64,000 nt of DNA, from contig NZ_FNEI01000001.1 in NCBI RefSeq assembly GCF_900099975.1, positions 372,001 to 436,000 of the forward strand. The letters are read 5' to 3'. The notes under the pieces are model-generated. The model was not told the origin of the DNA. It was given only the letters and a program-made list of their open reading frames with translations, and searched no databases. This DNA comes from Arthrobacter cupressi (GTDB lineage: Bacteria > Actinomycetota > Actinomycetes > Actinomycetales > Micrococcaceae). The translations under genes were made by a program, and so were the position numbers. Below are positions 8,375 to 17,558 of this stretch, piece after piece; the first letter of the stretch is position 1, and each line of letters opens with the position of its first letter.

Positions 8375-8938
8375 TTAGCGGCCGCTCCGGGCGGACACGT
8401 TGTCCTGGGAGAACACTTCGGCGACCTTGTCGCGCAGTTTCGCGCCCTTGGCAGAAGCCACGTTGTTGAGCTCCTGCGCGAAGTTGAGCAGCTCGCCCTG
8501 CAGGCGCGAGGCCAGTTCGTCGGAGCCGGAAGCCAGCATTCGCACGGCGAGCAGGCCGGCGTTGCGTGCGCCGCCAATCGAGACCGTGGCCACCGGAACG
8601 CCGGCGGGCATCTGCACGATGGAAAGCAGGGAGTCCATGCCGTCCAGGGTCTTCAGCGGCACGGGCACGCCGATCACCGGCAGGGGCGTGACGGAGGCAA
8701 GCATGCCCGGCAGGTGGGCCGCGCCGCCGGCACCGGCGATGATCACCCGGATGCCACGCTCATGGGCGGTCTGCCCGTAGCGGATCATTTCGGTGGGCAT
8801 CCGGTGTGCCGAGACGACGTCGGCTTCGAAGGGGATGCCGAACTCGGCGAGGGCGTCCGCGGCGGCTTCCATGACCGGCCAGTCGGAATCCGAGCCCATC
8901 ACGAGGCCTACGATCGGGGCGGCGTTCTGGGCGCTCAT
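8375..8938 (-). CDS. purE: 5-(carboxyamino)imidazole ribonucleotide mutase
   Basis: Purine biosynthesis enzyme that converts N5-CAIR (the PurK product) to CAIR. The 187-residue class I PurE has the substrate-binding GSDSDW motif at 15-20, the SAHRMP segment, and [12 protein letters not shown]. Its ATG overlaps the purK stop by 4 bases (ATGA), showing translational coupling. The C-terminus is about 20 residues longer than the E. coli form, ending in a polar [14 protein letters not shown] tail, which is usual in actinobacteria. Confidence 0.96.
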   Translation of the reverse strand: MSAQNAAPIVGLVMGSDSDWPVMEAAADALAEFGIPFEADVVSAHRMPTEMIRYGQTAHERGIRVIIAGAGGAAHLPGMLASVTPLPVIGVPVPLKTLDGMDSLLSIVQMPAGVPVATVSIGGARNAGLLAVRMLASGSDELASRLQGELLNFAQELNNVASAKGAKLRDKVAEVFSQDNVSARSGR

Positions 8939-10119
8939 GCGGTCTCCTCGGGGAATTCAGCCGGCACACGGCCGTCGCGGATAATGCCGGCCACCACGGT
9001 GGCGCGGCGTCGGAGGGTGTCGATCTCGGCGACGGAATCGCCCACAAGGTTGACGTGGCCGATCTTGCGTCCGGCCCGCACGGACTTGCCGTAGCAGTGC
9101 ACCTTGGCGGCGGGCTCGTAGGCCAGCGCCTGCGGGTAGGCGCTGAACAGGTCCTGGTTGTCCCCGCCCAGGAAGTTCTTCATCACGGCAACCGAGCCCA
9201 GGACGTCGGTGGCGCCAAGCGGAAGGTCCAGGACCGCACGCAGGTGCTGTTCGAACTGGCTGGTGACCGAGCCGTCCTGGGTCCAGTGGCCCGTGTTGTG
9301 CGGGCGCATGGCCAGCTCGTTGATCAGGAAGCCGACGCCGACTCCCGGGGTTTCGAAGAGTTCGGCGGCCATGACGCCGGTGACGCCGAGTTCTTCGGCG
9401 ATCCGCAGTGCGGCTTCCTCCGCCGCGGCGGCGACTTCCAGCGGGATGTCCTGTGCGGGCGCGATCACTTCGTCGCAGACGCCGTCCACCTGGATGGTGT
9501 GGGCCACCGGCCAGGCGCGGGATTCGCCGCCGGGGGTCCTGGCCACCAGTGCGGAGAGTTCACGGCTGAAGTCCACCTTGGCTTCGGCGAGCAGCGGGCT
9601 CATCGATTCGAACCAGGCGCCGGTCTCCCCGGCCTCGGCGGGGGAGTGCACAATACGCACGCCCTTGCCGTCGTAACCGCCGCGCGGGGTCTTCAGCACC
9701 ACAGGCCACCCGGTTTCGGTGCCGAAGTCCACGAGCTCGGCGATGGTGTGCACCGCGGCCCAGGCCGGGTTGGGCAGGCCGAGGCGGTCGATGGCGGCGC
9801 GCATGACCAGCTTGTCCTGGGCGTGGACCAGGGCGTCCGGGCCGGGCTGGACATTGACGCCGGCGTCGATGAGCGCACGCAGGTGGTCGGTGGGCACGTG
9901 TTCGTGGTCGAAGGTCATCACGTCCAGGCCCTTGGCGAACTCAAGGAGGGCGTCCAGGTCCTTGTAGTCACCCACCGGTGCCGTGGCAACCGCGCGGGCC
10001 GCGGAGACGTCCTCGCCTTCAGCGAGAACACGGAGCTCGAAACCGAGGGCAGTGGCTGCCGGGGCCATCATTCGTGCGAGCTGGCCGCCGCCAACAACGC
10101 CAATAACAGGAAAAGTCAC
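8935..10119 (-). CDS. purK: 5-(carboxyamino)imidazole ribonucleotide synthase
   Basis: ATP-grasp enzyme carboxylating AIR with bicarbonate to give N5-CAIR for PurE. The N-terminus [16 protein letters not shown] is the PurK nucleotide-fold signature; [15 protein letters not shown] is the ATP-grasp lysine-glycine loop, and ELFETPGVG with [14 protein letters not shown] holds metal-binding residues. GTG at 10119 (394 residues) fits the family start; the frame is open to 10176, and there is only a weak TAGG upstream, so the mRNA may be leaderless. It overlaps purE by 4 bases. The divergent neighbour is the GtrA gene. Confidence 0.95.
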   Translation of the reverse strand: MTFPVIGVVGGGQLARMMAPAATALGFELRVLAEGEDVSAARAVATAPVGDYKDLDALLEFAKGLDVMTFDHEHVPTDHLRALIDAGVNVQPGPDALVHAQDKLVMRAAIDRLGLPNPAWAAVHTIAELVDFGTETGWPVVLKTPRGGYDGKGVRIVHSPAEAGETGAWFESMSPLLAEAKVDFSRELSALVARTPGGESRAWPVAHTIQVDGVCDEVIAPAQDIPLEVAAAAEEAALRIAEELGVTGVMAAELFETPGVGVGFLINELAMRPHNTGHWTQDGSVTSQFEQHLRAVLDLPLGATDVLGSVAVMKNFLGGDNQDLFSAYPQALAYEPAAKVHCYGKSVRAGRKIGHVNLVGDSVAEIDTLRRRATVVAGIIRDGRVPAEFPEETA

Positions 10120-10213
10120 AGGGTTCAGCCTACCGAACAGCAGGGCGGATACGGGATTCCTTGCCGTACGGGGCACGCTTTTGGCGGCGGAAAGCGGCCT
10201 GCCTCACTTTTCC

Positions 10214-10246
10214 TTGCAGCGGGCGCGCAGGAAACGGCGCTAAAAT
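10214..10246 (+). promoter_or_regulatory. Candidate promoter of the GtrA gene
   Basis: A good -10 hexamer, TAAAAT (10241-10246), lies 45 bp before the GtrA start. The best -35-like TTGCAG (10214-10219) is 21 bp upstream, longer than ideal, so only the -10 is convincing. Confidence 0.35.
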
Positions 10247-10291
10247 GGTGATTCGGCCCGTCGGCCCCAATTCACCAGGCCATGGAGGGTC

Positions 10292-10840
10292 ATGATCAAC
10301 ACACTTGCAGATCGCATTCGCGGCTTTGCCTCGCTCTTCTGGCGCGAGGTGGCCAAGTTCGGCGCTGTCGGCGGTGTGGCGTTTGTCATCGACAACGGCT
10401 TGACCTACTACCTGATGCACGGGCCGATGTCCGACAGCCCGTCCAAGGCGCGCTTCGTCGGTGCACTCCTGGCCACCGTCTTCTCCTGGGTCGCCAACCG
10501 GTTCTGGACCTTCCGGCACCGCCGGCAGGACAACGTCCTGCGCGAATTCGTGATGTTCGCCATCATCAACGGCATCGGCATCGGCATCTCCACCGGGTTC
10601 ACGTTCATCGCCAATTACTGGCTGCACATCACCGACAAGAACCTGCTGTTCGCCGCGGGCGTTGTCGGCATCCTGGTGGCCACCGTGGTCCGCTTCTTCG
10701 CCTACCGCTTCCTGGTATTCAACAACGAACTCGACGAAGAGCCCGAGTTCTCCCACGACCACGAGCTCATCGAGCTCCACCACAAGGCGAAGTCCGAGGC
10801 CGGCCAGGCCGGCGACCAGGAGGCCCTCAAGCGCCGCTGA
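10292..10840 (+). CDS. GtrA family polytopic membrane protein
   Basis: Small membrane protein of the GtrA/DPMS family. Members are thought to help move or present polyprenyl-phosphate sugars across the membrane for glycan assembly. The 182-residue protein has four hydrophobic spans (about 23-42, 55-75, 88-112 and 120-142), the family motif FxWVANRFWTFRHRR, and a Glu/Asp/His-rich cytoplasmic tail. Its stop region overlaps the 3' end of the convergent TIGR03089 gene by 14 bp. Proximity to the LCP ligase, manA and the large GT2 protein suits a role in cell-envelope glycan synthesis; the substrate is unknown. Confidence 0.88.
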   Translation: MINTLADRIRGFASLFWREVAKFGAVGGVAFVIDNGLTYYLMHGPMSDSPSKARFVGALLATVFSWVANRFWTFRHRRQDNVLREFVMFAIINGIGIGISTGFTFIANYWLHITDKNLLFAAGVVGILVATVVRFFAYRFLVFNNELDEEPEFSHDHELIELHHKAKSEAGQAGDQEALKRR

Positions 10841-11594
10841 CGCGTTCGTTCTGGAGCAGGTGCTCCGTCACCTCGACCTCCGGGTGGACCAACACGATCG
10901 AGCCGCCGCGGTCCCAGCAGCCGAGGGCTTCGGCCAGGGCGGCATCCAGTCCGTCAGCGGCCCGCACCAGAATGCGTGCACCTTCCGCCGTTTCCGCTTG
11001 GCCGCCTGCCGAAGCGGGTCCCGCGGCGGCGAAGTCCGTGAGCAGTTCGGCATGGCTGAAGCCCCGGCCCGGCAGGCGCAGCGCGGACAGGCCAGGCTCC
11101 GCTTCCGCGTAGGGCATGAAGACGTCGCCGTGGGAGCGCACTTCCGCGGCGTAGTCCAGGACCCCGGGCGGTAGCGTCCCCGGCCAGCGCATCGCCAGCG
11201 CGGCAAGCGGGACCGCGACGACGGCGTCAAAACCGGCGGTGGCTCCCTCGCCGGCGGCTGTGCCTGACCCGCTACCCGGCCCGCCGTCCCCGGGAGCGGA
11301 GGTGGCGAGCAGATCCGCGGGGCCGCCGTCGAGCACCAGTTCCATGCCCAGCTGCCAGGCGGCCAGCGCCCACACCAGCGACTTCCAGTGGGCCGGCAGT
11401 TCAAGCCGCAGCGAAATGCCCGGCCCCGCGTCGAGTTCGTCCTGGAGGAGGTTGGCTGTTTTCGCCACCCAGTTGTCCAGCACCCGGCCGGACAGTTCGA
11501 TCCGCTCGGAATCGGGGCCGTACCAGGTCAGGCGGGGAGACGTGGCGTGGCCGGAGCGAAGCGCAGTCATCAGATTCATTGCCGGGATGCTCAT
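10827..11594 (-). CDS. TIGR03089 family protein (acyl-CoA synthetase-like fragment)
   Basis: Actinobacterial protein that resembles only part of an acyl-adenylate/AMP-binding enzyme; its function is not known. The product starts MSIPAMNLMTALRSGHATSPRLTWYGPD, followed by GRVLDNWVAKTANLLQDEL, as in family members. The rest is a low-complexity, Ala/Gly-rich domain without an intact AMP-binding P-loop, so catalysis looks unlikely. ATG at 11594 is chosen because GGGAAG precedes it; the frame is open to 11699. It usually sits near LCP, GtrA and WhiB2 genes in actinobacteria, as here. Confidence 0.8.
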   Translation of the reverse strand: MSIPAMNLMTALRSGHATSPRLTWYGPDSERIELSGRVLDNWVAKTANLLQDELDAGPGISLRLELPAHWKSLVWALAAWQLGMELVLDGGPADLLATSAPGDGGPGSGSGTAAGEGATAGFDAVVAVPLAALAMRWPGTLPPGVLDYAAEVRSHGDVFMPYAEAEPGLSALRLPGRGFSHAELLTDFAAAGPASAGGQAETAEGARILVRAADGLDAALAEALGCWDRGGSIVLVHPEVEVTEHLLQNERVSGA

Positions 11595-11846
11595 GGCTAA
11601 ATCTTCCCACGGGGCACGCCGCCGCGCGCTGGCGGATCCCCCTTCACAAATGCTGTGATTTGCACCACGCGGTTTTGCGCCGCGGTGAACCGGGGACATT
11701 CCGCCATCCGCGGAAATTCAGCGAACACCCAGGTTAAATGGAATTCAGCTTCCGTTTTCCCGGCATGGTGCGGATCGGGGCGGAAAATTCCCGGGCGTGG
11801 CGCGCCGCACCAAGTGGAGGTGTGGTGATTATTATCCCGGCGCGGC

Positions 11847-11876
11847 TTGACGCCCCCGTAGTTACACGCGTGTAAT
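11847..11876 (+). promoter_or_regulatory. whiB promoter with overlapping perfect palindrome
   Basis: TTGACG (11847-11852) and TGTAAT (11871-11876) with an 18-bp spacer form a good sigma-70-type promoter. A perfect 14-bp palindrome, TTACACGCGTGTAA (11862-11875), covers the spacer end and the -10, the position of a repressor operator. The rest of the 264-bp gap before the whiB start is AT-richer than its surroundings and shows no other element. Confidence 0.6.
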
Positions 11877-11963
11877 TAGTAATCAATCGCCGCTGCGCAA
11901 ATATCGCGTACATACCGAGTACCGGACCAATCAGGCAGCGGCTGCAACATCAGGAGGGACGCC

Positions 11964-12518
11964 ATGGGGCAAGCGTTGAGAATCCAGGAAGATGCAGCCG
12001 TCGCAGAACTTGCGTCGGTGAAATACCGTTCAAGGGAAGTTCCCGGGGATTGGTACGTGGATCCTGCCGATCCTGCCGCGGCGGAACGGTACCTCGAAGC
12101 GACGCGGGAATCGTTGGAGGACCAAGCCACGGCGCTGCTGGCCGAACACGAAGCACACGACAACGAGGGACTGCTTGGCGGTGACGACGCCGCCGACGGT
12201 CTCGACGACCCGCCCATGGAGCTCCACCGGCCGTCCGGCACGCCGGGCCAGCCGCTGTGGATCGGACTCCCGGGCCTGGCCGACTTCGACGACGAGGGAG
12301 AACTGGGATGGCAGGGCGACGCGCTCTGCGCACAGACCGATCCCGAGGCGTTCTTCCCCGAAAAAGGCGGATCTACCCGCGATGCGAAGAAGGTCTGCGG
12401 GGCCTGCAACGTCCGCGCGCAGTGCCTTGAATACGCGCTGGCCAACGATGAACGGTTCGGCATCTGGGGCGGACTCTCGGAGCGGGAGCGCCGGCGGTTG
12501 AGGAAGCGAGCAGTCTGA
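11964..12518 (+). CDS. whiB2: WhiB family Fe-S transcriptional regulator (WhiB2/WhmD type)
   Basis: Iron-sulfur regulator that binds the principal sigma factor and controls cell-division and septation genes in relatives. The C-terminal WhiB domain holds the four cluster cysteines (Cys122, Cys145, Cys148, Cys154) and the GIWGG turn (166-170), followed by a basic RERRRLRKRAV tail that contacts DNA. An acidic N-terminal extension of about 110 residues makes it longer (184) than typical WhiB2 proteins. ATG at 11964 has an excellent AGGAGGG five bases upstream. Assignment to the WhiB2 subgroup rests on gene neighbourhood (DUF3499, metallopeptidase, LCP, TIGR03089), so it is inference. Confidence 0.85.
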   Translation: MGQALRIQEDAAVAELASVKYRSREVPGDWYVDPADPAAAERYLEATRESLEDQATALLAEHEAHDNEGLLGGDDAADGLDDPPMELHRPSGTPGQPLWIGLPGLADFDDEGELGWQGDALCAQTDPEAFFPEKGGSTRDAKKVCGACNVRAQCLEYALANDERFGIWGGLSERERRRLRKRAV

Positions 12519-12547
12519 TTCTCCAAGCAGTACACGTTACTGCCGTT

Positions 12548-15500
12548 GTGGTCTCCCACAACGGTGCTAGCTATCTCCCCAGGACCTTGGCGGCTCTGCT
12601 GGACCAGACGCGTCCGGCAGATGCCGCCATTGGCATTGATGCAGGCTCGCGGGACAACTCGGCGGAGTTGCTGGAACAGGCGCTGGGCAAGGCCAACGTC
12701 ACCTCATCCAGCCAGCCGAAGACCGGATTCGGGGGCGCCGTCAAGGCCGGCCTCGAGGCCCTCGCCCCGGAAAAGGGGCGGGCTTCGGAATGGATCTGGC
12801 TGCTGCACGACGACGCGGCCCCGGCACCGGACGCCCTCGCCGAACTGCTGCACGCCGTCGAACGCGCGCCGTCGGTGACGGTGGCAGGCTGCAAGCAGCT
12901 CGACTGGGACGCCGAACGCCGGCTGATCGACGCCGGCCTGTCCACCAGCCGCTGGGCCGAACGCCTGACCCTCATCGAAGCCGATGAACTCGACCAGGGC
13001 CAGTACGACGGGCGTACCGACACCTTTGCCGTGAACTCCGCAGGCATGCTGGTCCGCCGTGACGTCTGGGAACAACTGCAGGGCTTCGACCCTGCCCTGC
13101 CCGGAACCGGCGACGACGTGGACCTCTGCTGGCGCAACTGGCTGGCCGGCAACCGCGTGGTGGTGGTGCCCTCGGCCCGGATGTACCACATTGACGGCCG
13201 CCCGGGGGCCCTTGCCACTCCGATGGCCGCGCGCAAGGCCCAGGTCCACCTGCGGCTCAAGCACTGCCCGGCATGGGCGGTGCCCCTCCACGCGGCAGGC
13301 GCACTGCTCGGCAGCGTCCTCCAATTTGTCCTCAGCATCCTGGTCAAGGAACCGGGGCGCGGCCTGGCCGAGTTGGGAGCCACGCTTGCCGCCCTCATCC
13401 GGCCCGCGGCGCTGCTTCGTGGCCGCCGGACCGCCGCGCAGACCCGCAAGGTGCGCCGCTCCGTGATCCGAGGCCTCCAGACCTCCCGGCGGGAAGTCTG
13501 GGCGCACCGGCGCACCCTTGTCGAGGCCATGGGCATCGAGGAGGACGAAGACTCCTCGCCCGAGCGGCTGTCCACGAATCTGCTGAACAGCGAACCCACC
13601 GGCGACTCCGCCGACGACTTCGCAGCACTCGCCACCAAGGAGCGGGGCTGGATCGGCACGGGTGCCGTCTCCGCCGCCGCGCTTGCCCTGGTGGCGTCCG
13701 TGGCGGGACTGCTCGGCGTGTTCGGCGCCTCGGCCGTCACCGGGGGAGCCCTGCTTCCGCTGTCGCCGGATCCGGCCACTATCTGGCGCACCGCCGCCAG
13801 TTGGTGGACAAGCCTCGGCCCGGGCCTGCCCGGCCACGGCGACCCGTTCGCCTATGTGCTCTGGCTGCTGTCCGTCCTGGGCGGGGGCAACGGAAACGCG
13901 GCCATGTCCTGGCTGCTGCTGCTTGCCATGCCGCTGTCCGCGCTCGGCGCCTGGTTTGCCGCGGGTGCCCTCACCGGCCTGCGCCGCTTCCGCTTCATCG
14001 CCGCCCTGCTGTGGGCCGCCGCCCCGGCGCTGCAGGTGGCCCTGAACCAGGGCCGCGCGGGGGCGCTCCTCGCCCATGTCATGATGCCGTTGCTGCTCCT
14101 GGCCCTCCTGCGCGCCACGGGCTCCGCCCGGGGCCGCCGCACCCAGGGTGCGGCCGCCAAAGGCCGGGCACGGGGCAGCCGTCCCGCGAAGGAGCTGCCC
14201 GGTAAACCCGGCAGCAACGGAACGCCGTCCTGGACGGCCGCTGCTGCCGCCGGACTGGTCCTGGCGGTCGTGACCGCCTCGGCGCCCTCCCTGTTCCTGC
14301 CGCTCGCCTTCCTGATCGTCCTGTGCGGGATCCTGCTCGGCCGCCGCGGCCGGACGGTCTGGTGGGCCCTGCTCCCGGCGGTTGTACTGTTCCTGCCGTT
14401 CGGCATCTCCGTGCTGGACCGGCCCCGCGCCCTCCTGGCCGATCCCGGCGTGCCGCTGGGTTCGCAGGCGGCCCCGCTCTGGCAGCAGTTGCTTGGCCAG
14501 CCCTTGGAATTTTCGCCCGACGGCGGACTGGCCAACCTTCCGCTGTTCGGTCCCTCCGCAGTGCCCTGGTCGCTGCTGCTGGCGTTGCTGGTGGGCGCGC
14601 CGGTGCTCCTCATGGCCGTCGCTGCGCTGTTCGTGCCCGGCCGGCGCACCCGCGTCACCCGCATGCTCTGGCTCGCGGCCCTCCTGCTGCTGGCCTGGTC
14701 CTGGGCCGCAGGACACGTGGCCACCGCACTCGTCGGAAATACGCTCGTCACACCATTCAGCGGCCCCGCTGTTTCGGCGGCTGCCTGCGCGCTGCTGGGG
14801 GCGGCCCTGATCGGTGCCGGGAACCTGCTTCGGCTTTCCGAACGCCCCCGCCGCGGGTCCGGAAACCCACGGCCTGCGGTGCTTCCATGGCTGTCCGGCC
14901 TGGCAACCCTGCTGCTGGTAGCCGGCCCACTCGCGGGGATGACCGTGTGGGCCGCCCAGAACGCCATTCCTGACGTGGACGGCGGTTTCACCGCCGCGGC
15001 GCTCGGCACCGAACGGCTCCTTCAGGCTGCGCCCGAGCGCACCTTGCCGGCCACCGCCGTCGACCACGGGCAGGGGCCGGAGCGGAGCAACACCTTGGTC
15101 ATTACGCCTGACGAGCAGGGCGGGTACGCCTCGGCCCTCATGCGTGGGGCCGGAACAACGCTCGATTCCCTCTCCACAATTGCCGCGGCCCGTCAGATCA
15201 GCGGCCCGCCCGGCAAGGAGCAGGTCCGCAAGGACGATGACGCCACAGCGTCCATCCGCACTGCCGTGGCGACCATCGTGGCCGGCGCCGGTGTTGACCC
15301 GCGGCCCGCGCTGGAGCAGCTCGGCGCAGGCTTCGTGGTCCTGAAGGCTACCGACGCCGCCGCACAGCTGACCGCGAACAGGATCGACGCAGTGCCAGGG
15401 CTCGTGGCCGTCGGCCAGACGGACTCCGGCTGGCTCTGGCGGATCACCCCGCTCAACGACGCCGCTGCCAAGGACGCCGAGACCGCGCACCGCGTCCGGA

Positions 15501-15919
15501 TCATCGACTCCAAAGGCGCCGCAACGGTGCTGCTTCCGTCCTCGGGCAACAACGTGGGCGTGGCCATCCCGGACGGCGCGGCCGGCCGCAGGCTGGTCCT
15601 CTCCGAGCGATTCGACCCGGGGTGGACAGCCTGGCTTGACGGGCAGCGCCTGACCGCCACCGCATCCGGCTGGACGCAGTCCTTCACCCTGCCGGCCCGT
15701 GGCGGGGAACTCAAAGTGCGCTACGTCAGCCCCTGGGAGCCGTGGCTGGGAGCCCTGCAGGTGCTGGTGATCGGCCTTACCGCCCTCCTGGCCATCCCCA
15801 TGCCCGCACGGCGCCCGAAGCCGGCCCGGTCCATCAACAACCGGACCGGCCAGAAACGGTCCAGCCAAAAGCGGGGCCCGGAAGAGCACCCCGCCCCCAA
15901 GGAGCGCAGCAGTGTCTAA
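12548..15919 (+). CDS. Large GT2 glycosyltransferase fused to a polytopic membrane domain
   Basis: An 1123-residue protein. Residues 1-230 form a GT-A family 2 domain: VSHNGASYLPRTL, DAGSRDNSAELL, the HDDAAP metal motif (Asp88-Asp89), and TGDDVDLCWRNWLAGNRVVVV. From about residue 370 there are a dozen or so hydrophobic spans, then an extracytoplasmic domain from about 810 to 1070, one last span and a basic tail. It probably transfers a sugar onto a lipid-linked cell-wall glycan. The GTG at 12548 cuts the first beta strand in half and has no Shine-Dalgarno sequence. In-frame codons back to CTG 12515 or ATT 12518 restore HVTAVVVSHNG and lie 8-12 nt after GAGGAAG, so the true start may be non-canonical and overlap the whiB stop. 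It overlaps the DUF5719 gene by 8 bp. Confidence 0.85.
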   Translation: MVSHNGASYLPRTLAALLDQTRPADAAIGIDAGSRDNSAELLEQALGKANVTSSSQPKTGFGGAVKAGLEALAPEKGRASEWIWLLHDDAAPAPDALAELLHAVERAPSVTVAGCKQLDWDAERRLIDAGLSTSRWAERLTLIEADELDQGQYDGRTDTFAVNSAGMLVRRDVWEQLQGFDPALPGTGDDVDLCWRNWLAGNRVVVVPSARMYHIDGRPGALATPMAARKAQVHLRLKHCPAWAVPLHAAGALLGSVLQFVLSILVKEPGRGLAELGATLAALIRPAALLRGRRTAAQTRKVRRSVIRGLQTSRREVWAHRRTLVEAMGIEEDEDSSPERLSTNLLNSEPTGDSADDFAALATKERGWIGTGAVSAAALALVASVAGLLGVFGASAVTGGALLPLSPDPATIWRTAASWWTSLGPGLPGHGDPFAYVLWLLSVLGGGNGNAAMSWLLLLAMPLSALGAWFAAGALTGLRRFRFIAALLWAAAPALQVALNQGRAGALLAHVMMPLLLLALLRATGSARGRRTQGAAAKGRARGSRPAKELPGKPGSNGTPSWTAAAAAGLVLAVVTASAPSLFLPLAFLIVLCGILLGRRGRTVWWALLPAVVLFLPFGISVLDRPRALLADPGVPLGSQAAPLWQQLLGQPLEFSPDGGLANLPLFGPSAVPWSLLLALLVGAPVLLMAVAALFVPGRRTRVTRMLWLAALLLLAWSWAAGHVATALVGNTLVTPFSGPAVSAAACALLGAALIGAGNLLRLSERPRRGSGNPRPAVLPWLSGLATLLLVAGPLAGMTVWAAQNAIPDVDGGFTAAALGTERLLQAAPERTLPATAVDHGQGPERSNTLVITPDEQGGYASALMRGAGTTLDSLSTIAAARQISGPPGKEQVRKDDDATASIRTAVATIVAGAGVDPRPALEQLGAGFVVLKATDAAAQLTANRIDAVPGLVAVGQTDSGWLWRITPLNDAAAKDAETAHRVRIIDSKGAATVLLPSSGNNVGVAIPDGAAGRRLVLSERFDPGWTAWLDGQRLTATASGWTQSFTLPARGGELKVRYVSPWEPWLGALQVLVIGLTALLAIPMPARRPKPARSINNRTGQKRSSQKRGPEEHPAPKERSSV

Positions 15920-17537
15920 GGACAACAGCACCGAAGCCCCCAAGGCCGCCCCGAAGCCCGGACGGAAGCGGCAAAGCCGCGGAATCGTGGGTGGAGTACT
16001 TTCCGCAGCCCTCCTGCTCGCCGGGGGAGCTGGTGTGGTGTCCGCTGCCTCGATCCTGCCTCCGGCGGCCGGGAGCCGGATCCTCCAAGCGGGACTGACA
16101 GATGTTCCCGCAGGCCGCAGCACCATGGTGTGCCCCGGCCCGGCGGTGCTGCCCGAAGGCACGGCCGCCGGCACCGACCCCCAGTTCAGCCCGGTTTCGC
16201 GCACGGCGAAGAACAGGCTGGATGCCCTGGTGCTCAGTGACGCGGCAGGGGTACTGCCCGCGAGCCGGGTGGCCGCCCTGGACGGCAGCGGGGCCAGGAC
16301 CGTGTCGGAAGCACCGAAGGAAAGCCCGGCACCGGCCCCCGGCCCGCCGGCACTCAAGGCAGCAACGGTTGCGCAGGACGCAGGCAGGATTACGGTGCTG
16401 GGCGCCGAACCGACGGGCAAGCAGCAGGCCGCCCTGGCCGCCGTCGGAAGCTACTCCGCCACGGACGGCGACCTGCGCGGCCTCGCAGCGGCGCAATGCC
16501 AGCAGCCCTCCAACGACTTCTGGCTCCTCGGGGCGGACACCACGGTAGGGCGCACCGCCTTGCTGAACCTCAGCAATGCCTCCGGGACGCCGGCCACCGT
16601 CAACCTCGAACTTCTCGGCGCCAAGGGACGGATCCAGTCGCCCGGCAGCCGGGGCCTCCTGGTGCCGCCGGGTAGCAGCCGCACCATCAACCTGGCCGGC
16701 CTGGCCTCTGACGAGGAACATCTCTCCGTCCACGTGCGCAGCAGCGGCGGCCCGGTGGCCGCAACCGTCCAGCAGAGCGTGTTGCGCGGCCTCGTCTCCG
16801 GCGGCGTGGAGCATCTGGCGCCGGGTGCCGCGCCGGCGGACTCCCAGGTCATGACCGGCGTGGTCATCCAGGACCCCAAGACCATCAACGCCCTCAGTAG
16901 CCGGGACGGTTTCGCCGATGCCGTGCCCGCCGTGGAAGTCACGGTCCCGGGTGCCGCCGACGCGGTGCTGGATATCAGGCTTTTCGGACGAAACGGACAG
17001 CAGGCGCTGGCCGGCGGGGGAGCCGTCACGGTCAAGGCGGGTTCGGTTGCCGAAATTCCGCTGAACGGTGTCCCCGCAGGGACCTACACGGTCAGCGTCA
17101 CTTCGGACGTGCCGTTCGCGGCGGCCGCCCGGCTGCTTGGCAGCCCCCGCGAATCGGCGCCCATGGACTTCGCCTGGTCTCCGGCCGCCGTCCGGCTGGG
17201 CAGCCAGCACGTGGTGGCGGTACCCAGGGACGGGCGCCGTTTCCTGAGTTTCGGTGTGCCGGACGGCAGGGCCACCGTGAACTACACCCCGGTGACGGTG
17301 AACGGCAAGCTCGGCAAGACCGAATCAGTGGACATCGCAGGGGGAACGACGACGGTCATCGGCGTTCCGGACACGGCCAAGGGGCCCGCGGTGATCGGCT
17401 ACGTGGTGGCCGCCTCGGGCGATCCGGCCTACGGCGCGGTGCTCCTCGGCGAGCAGGAAGGCCCGGGGATCTCCACGGTGGCCGTCCAGCAAGGCGCGCT
17501 GGGGCATGAGAAAGTCGCGGTAACGCTGGGCTACTAG
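15912..17537 (+). CDS. DUF5719 family secreted or anchored protein
   Basis: A 541-residue actinobacterial protein of unknown function. A basic N-terminus (KPGRKRQSRG) is followed by a hydrophobic segment at about 25-50, forming a signal peptide or anchor, and then a large beta-rich extracytoplasmic region. That region includes QQPSNDFWLLGADTTVGRTALLNLSNASGTPATVNLELLG-type repeats, a pattern found in DUF5719. It starts 8 bp inside the GT2 gene, so the two are translationally coupled. The constant pairing with the GT2 membrane protein suggests the two work together in envelope glycan assembly. Confidence 0.8.
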   Translation: MSKDNSTEAPKAAPKPGRKRQSRGIVGGVLSAALLLAGGAGVVSAASILPPAAGSRILQAGLTDVPAGRSTMVCPGPAVLPEGTAAGTDPQFSPVSRTAKNRLDALVLSDAAGVLPASRVAALDGSGARTVSEAPKESPAPAPGPPALKAATVAQDAGRITVLGAEPTGKQQAALAAVGSYSATDGDLRGLAAAQCQQPSNDFWLLGADTTVGRTALLNLSNASGTPATVNLELLGAKGRIQSPGSRGLLVPPGSSRTINLAGLASDEEHLSVHVRSSGGPVAATVQQSVLRGLVSGGVEHLAPGAAPADSQVMTGVVIQDPKTINALSSRDGFADAVPAVEVTVPGAADAVLDIRLFGRNGQQALAGGGAVTVKAGSVAEIPLNGVPAGTYTVSVTSDVPFAAAARLLGSPRESAPMDFAWSPAAVRLGSQHVVAVPRDGRRFLSFGVPDGRATVNYTPVTVNGKLGKTESVDIAGGTTTVIGVPDTAKGPAVIGYVVAASGDPAYGAVLLGEQEGPGISTVAVQQGALGHEKVAVTLGY

Positions 17538-17558
17538 ACCCGGCCCGCCACGAGGCAG

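Noticed and set aside
12704..16420. 1238-codon open frame on the minus strand
   Set aside because: Antisense of the GT2 and DUF5719 genes, low-complexity Arg/Gly/Gln composition, no family features.
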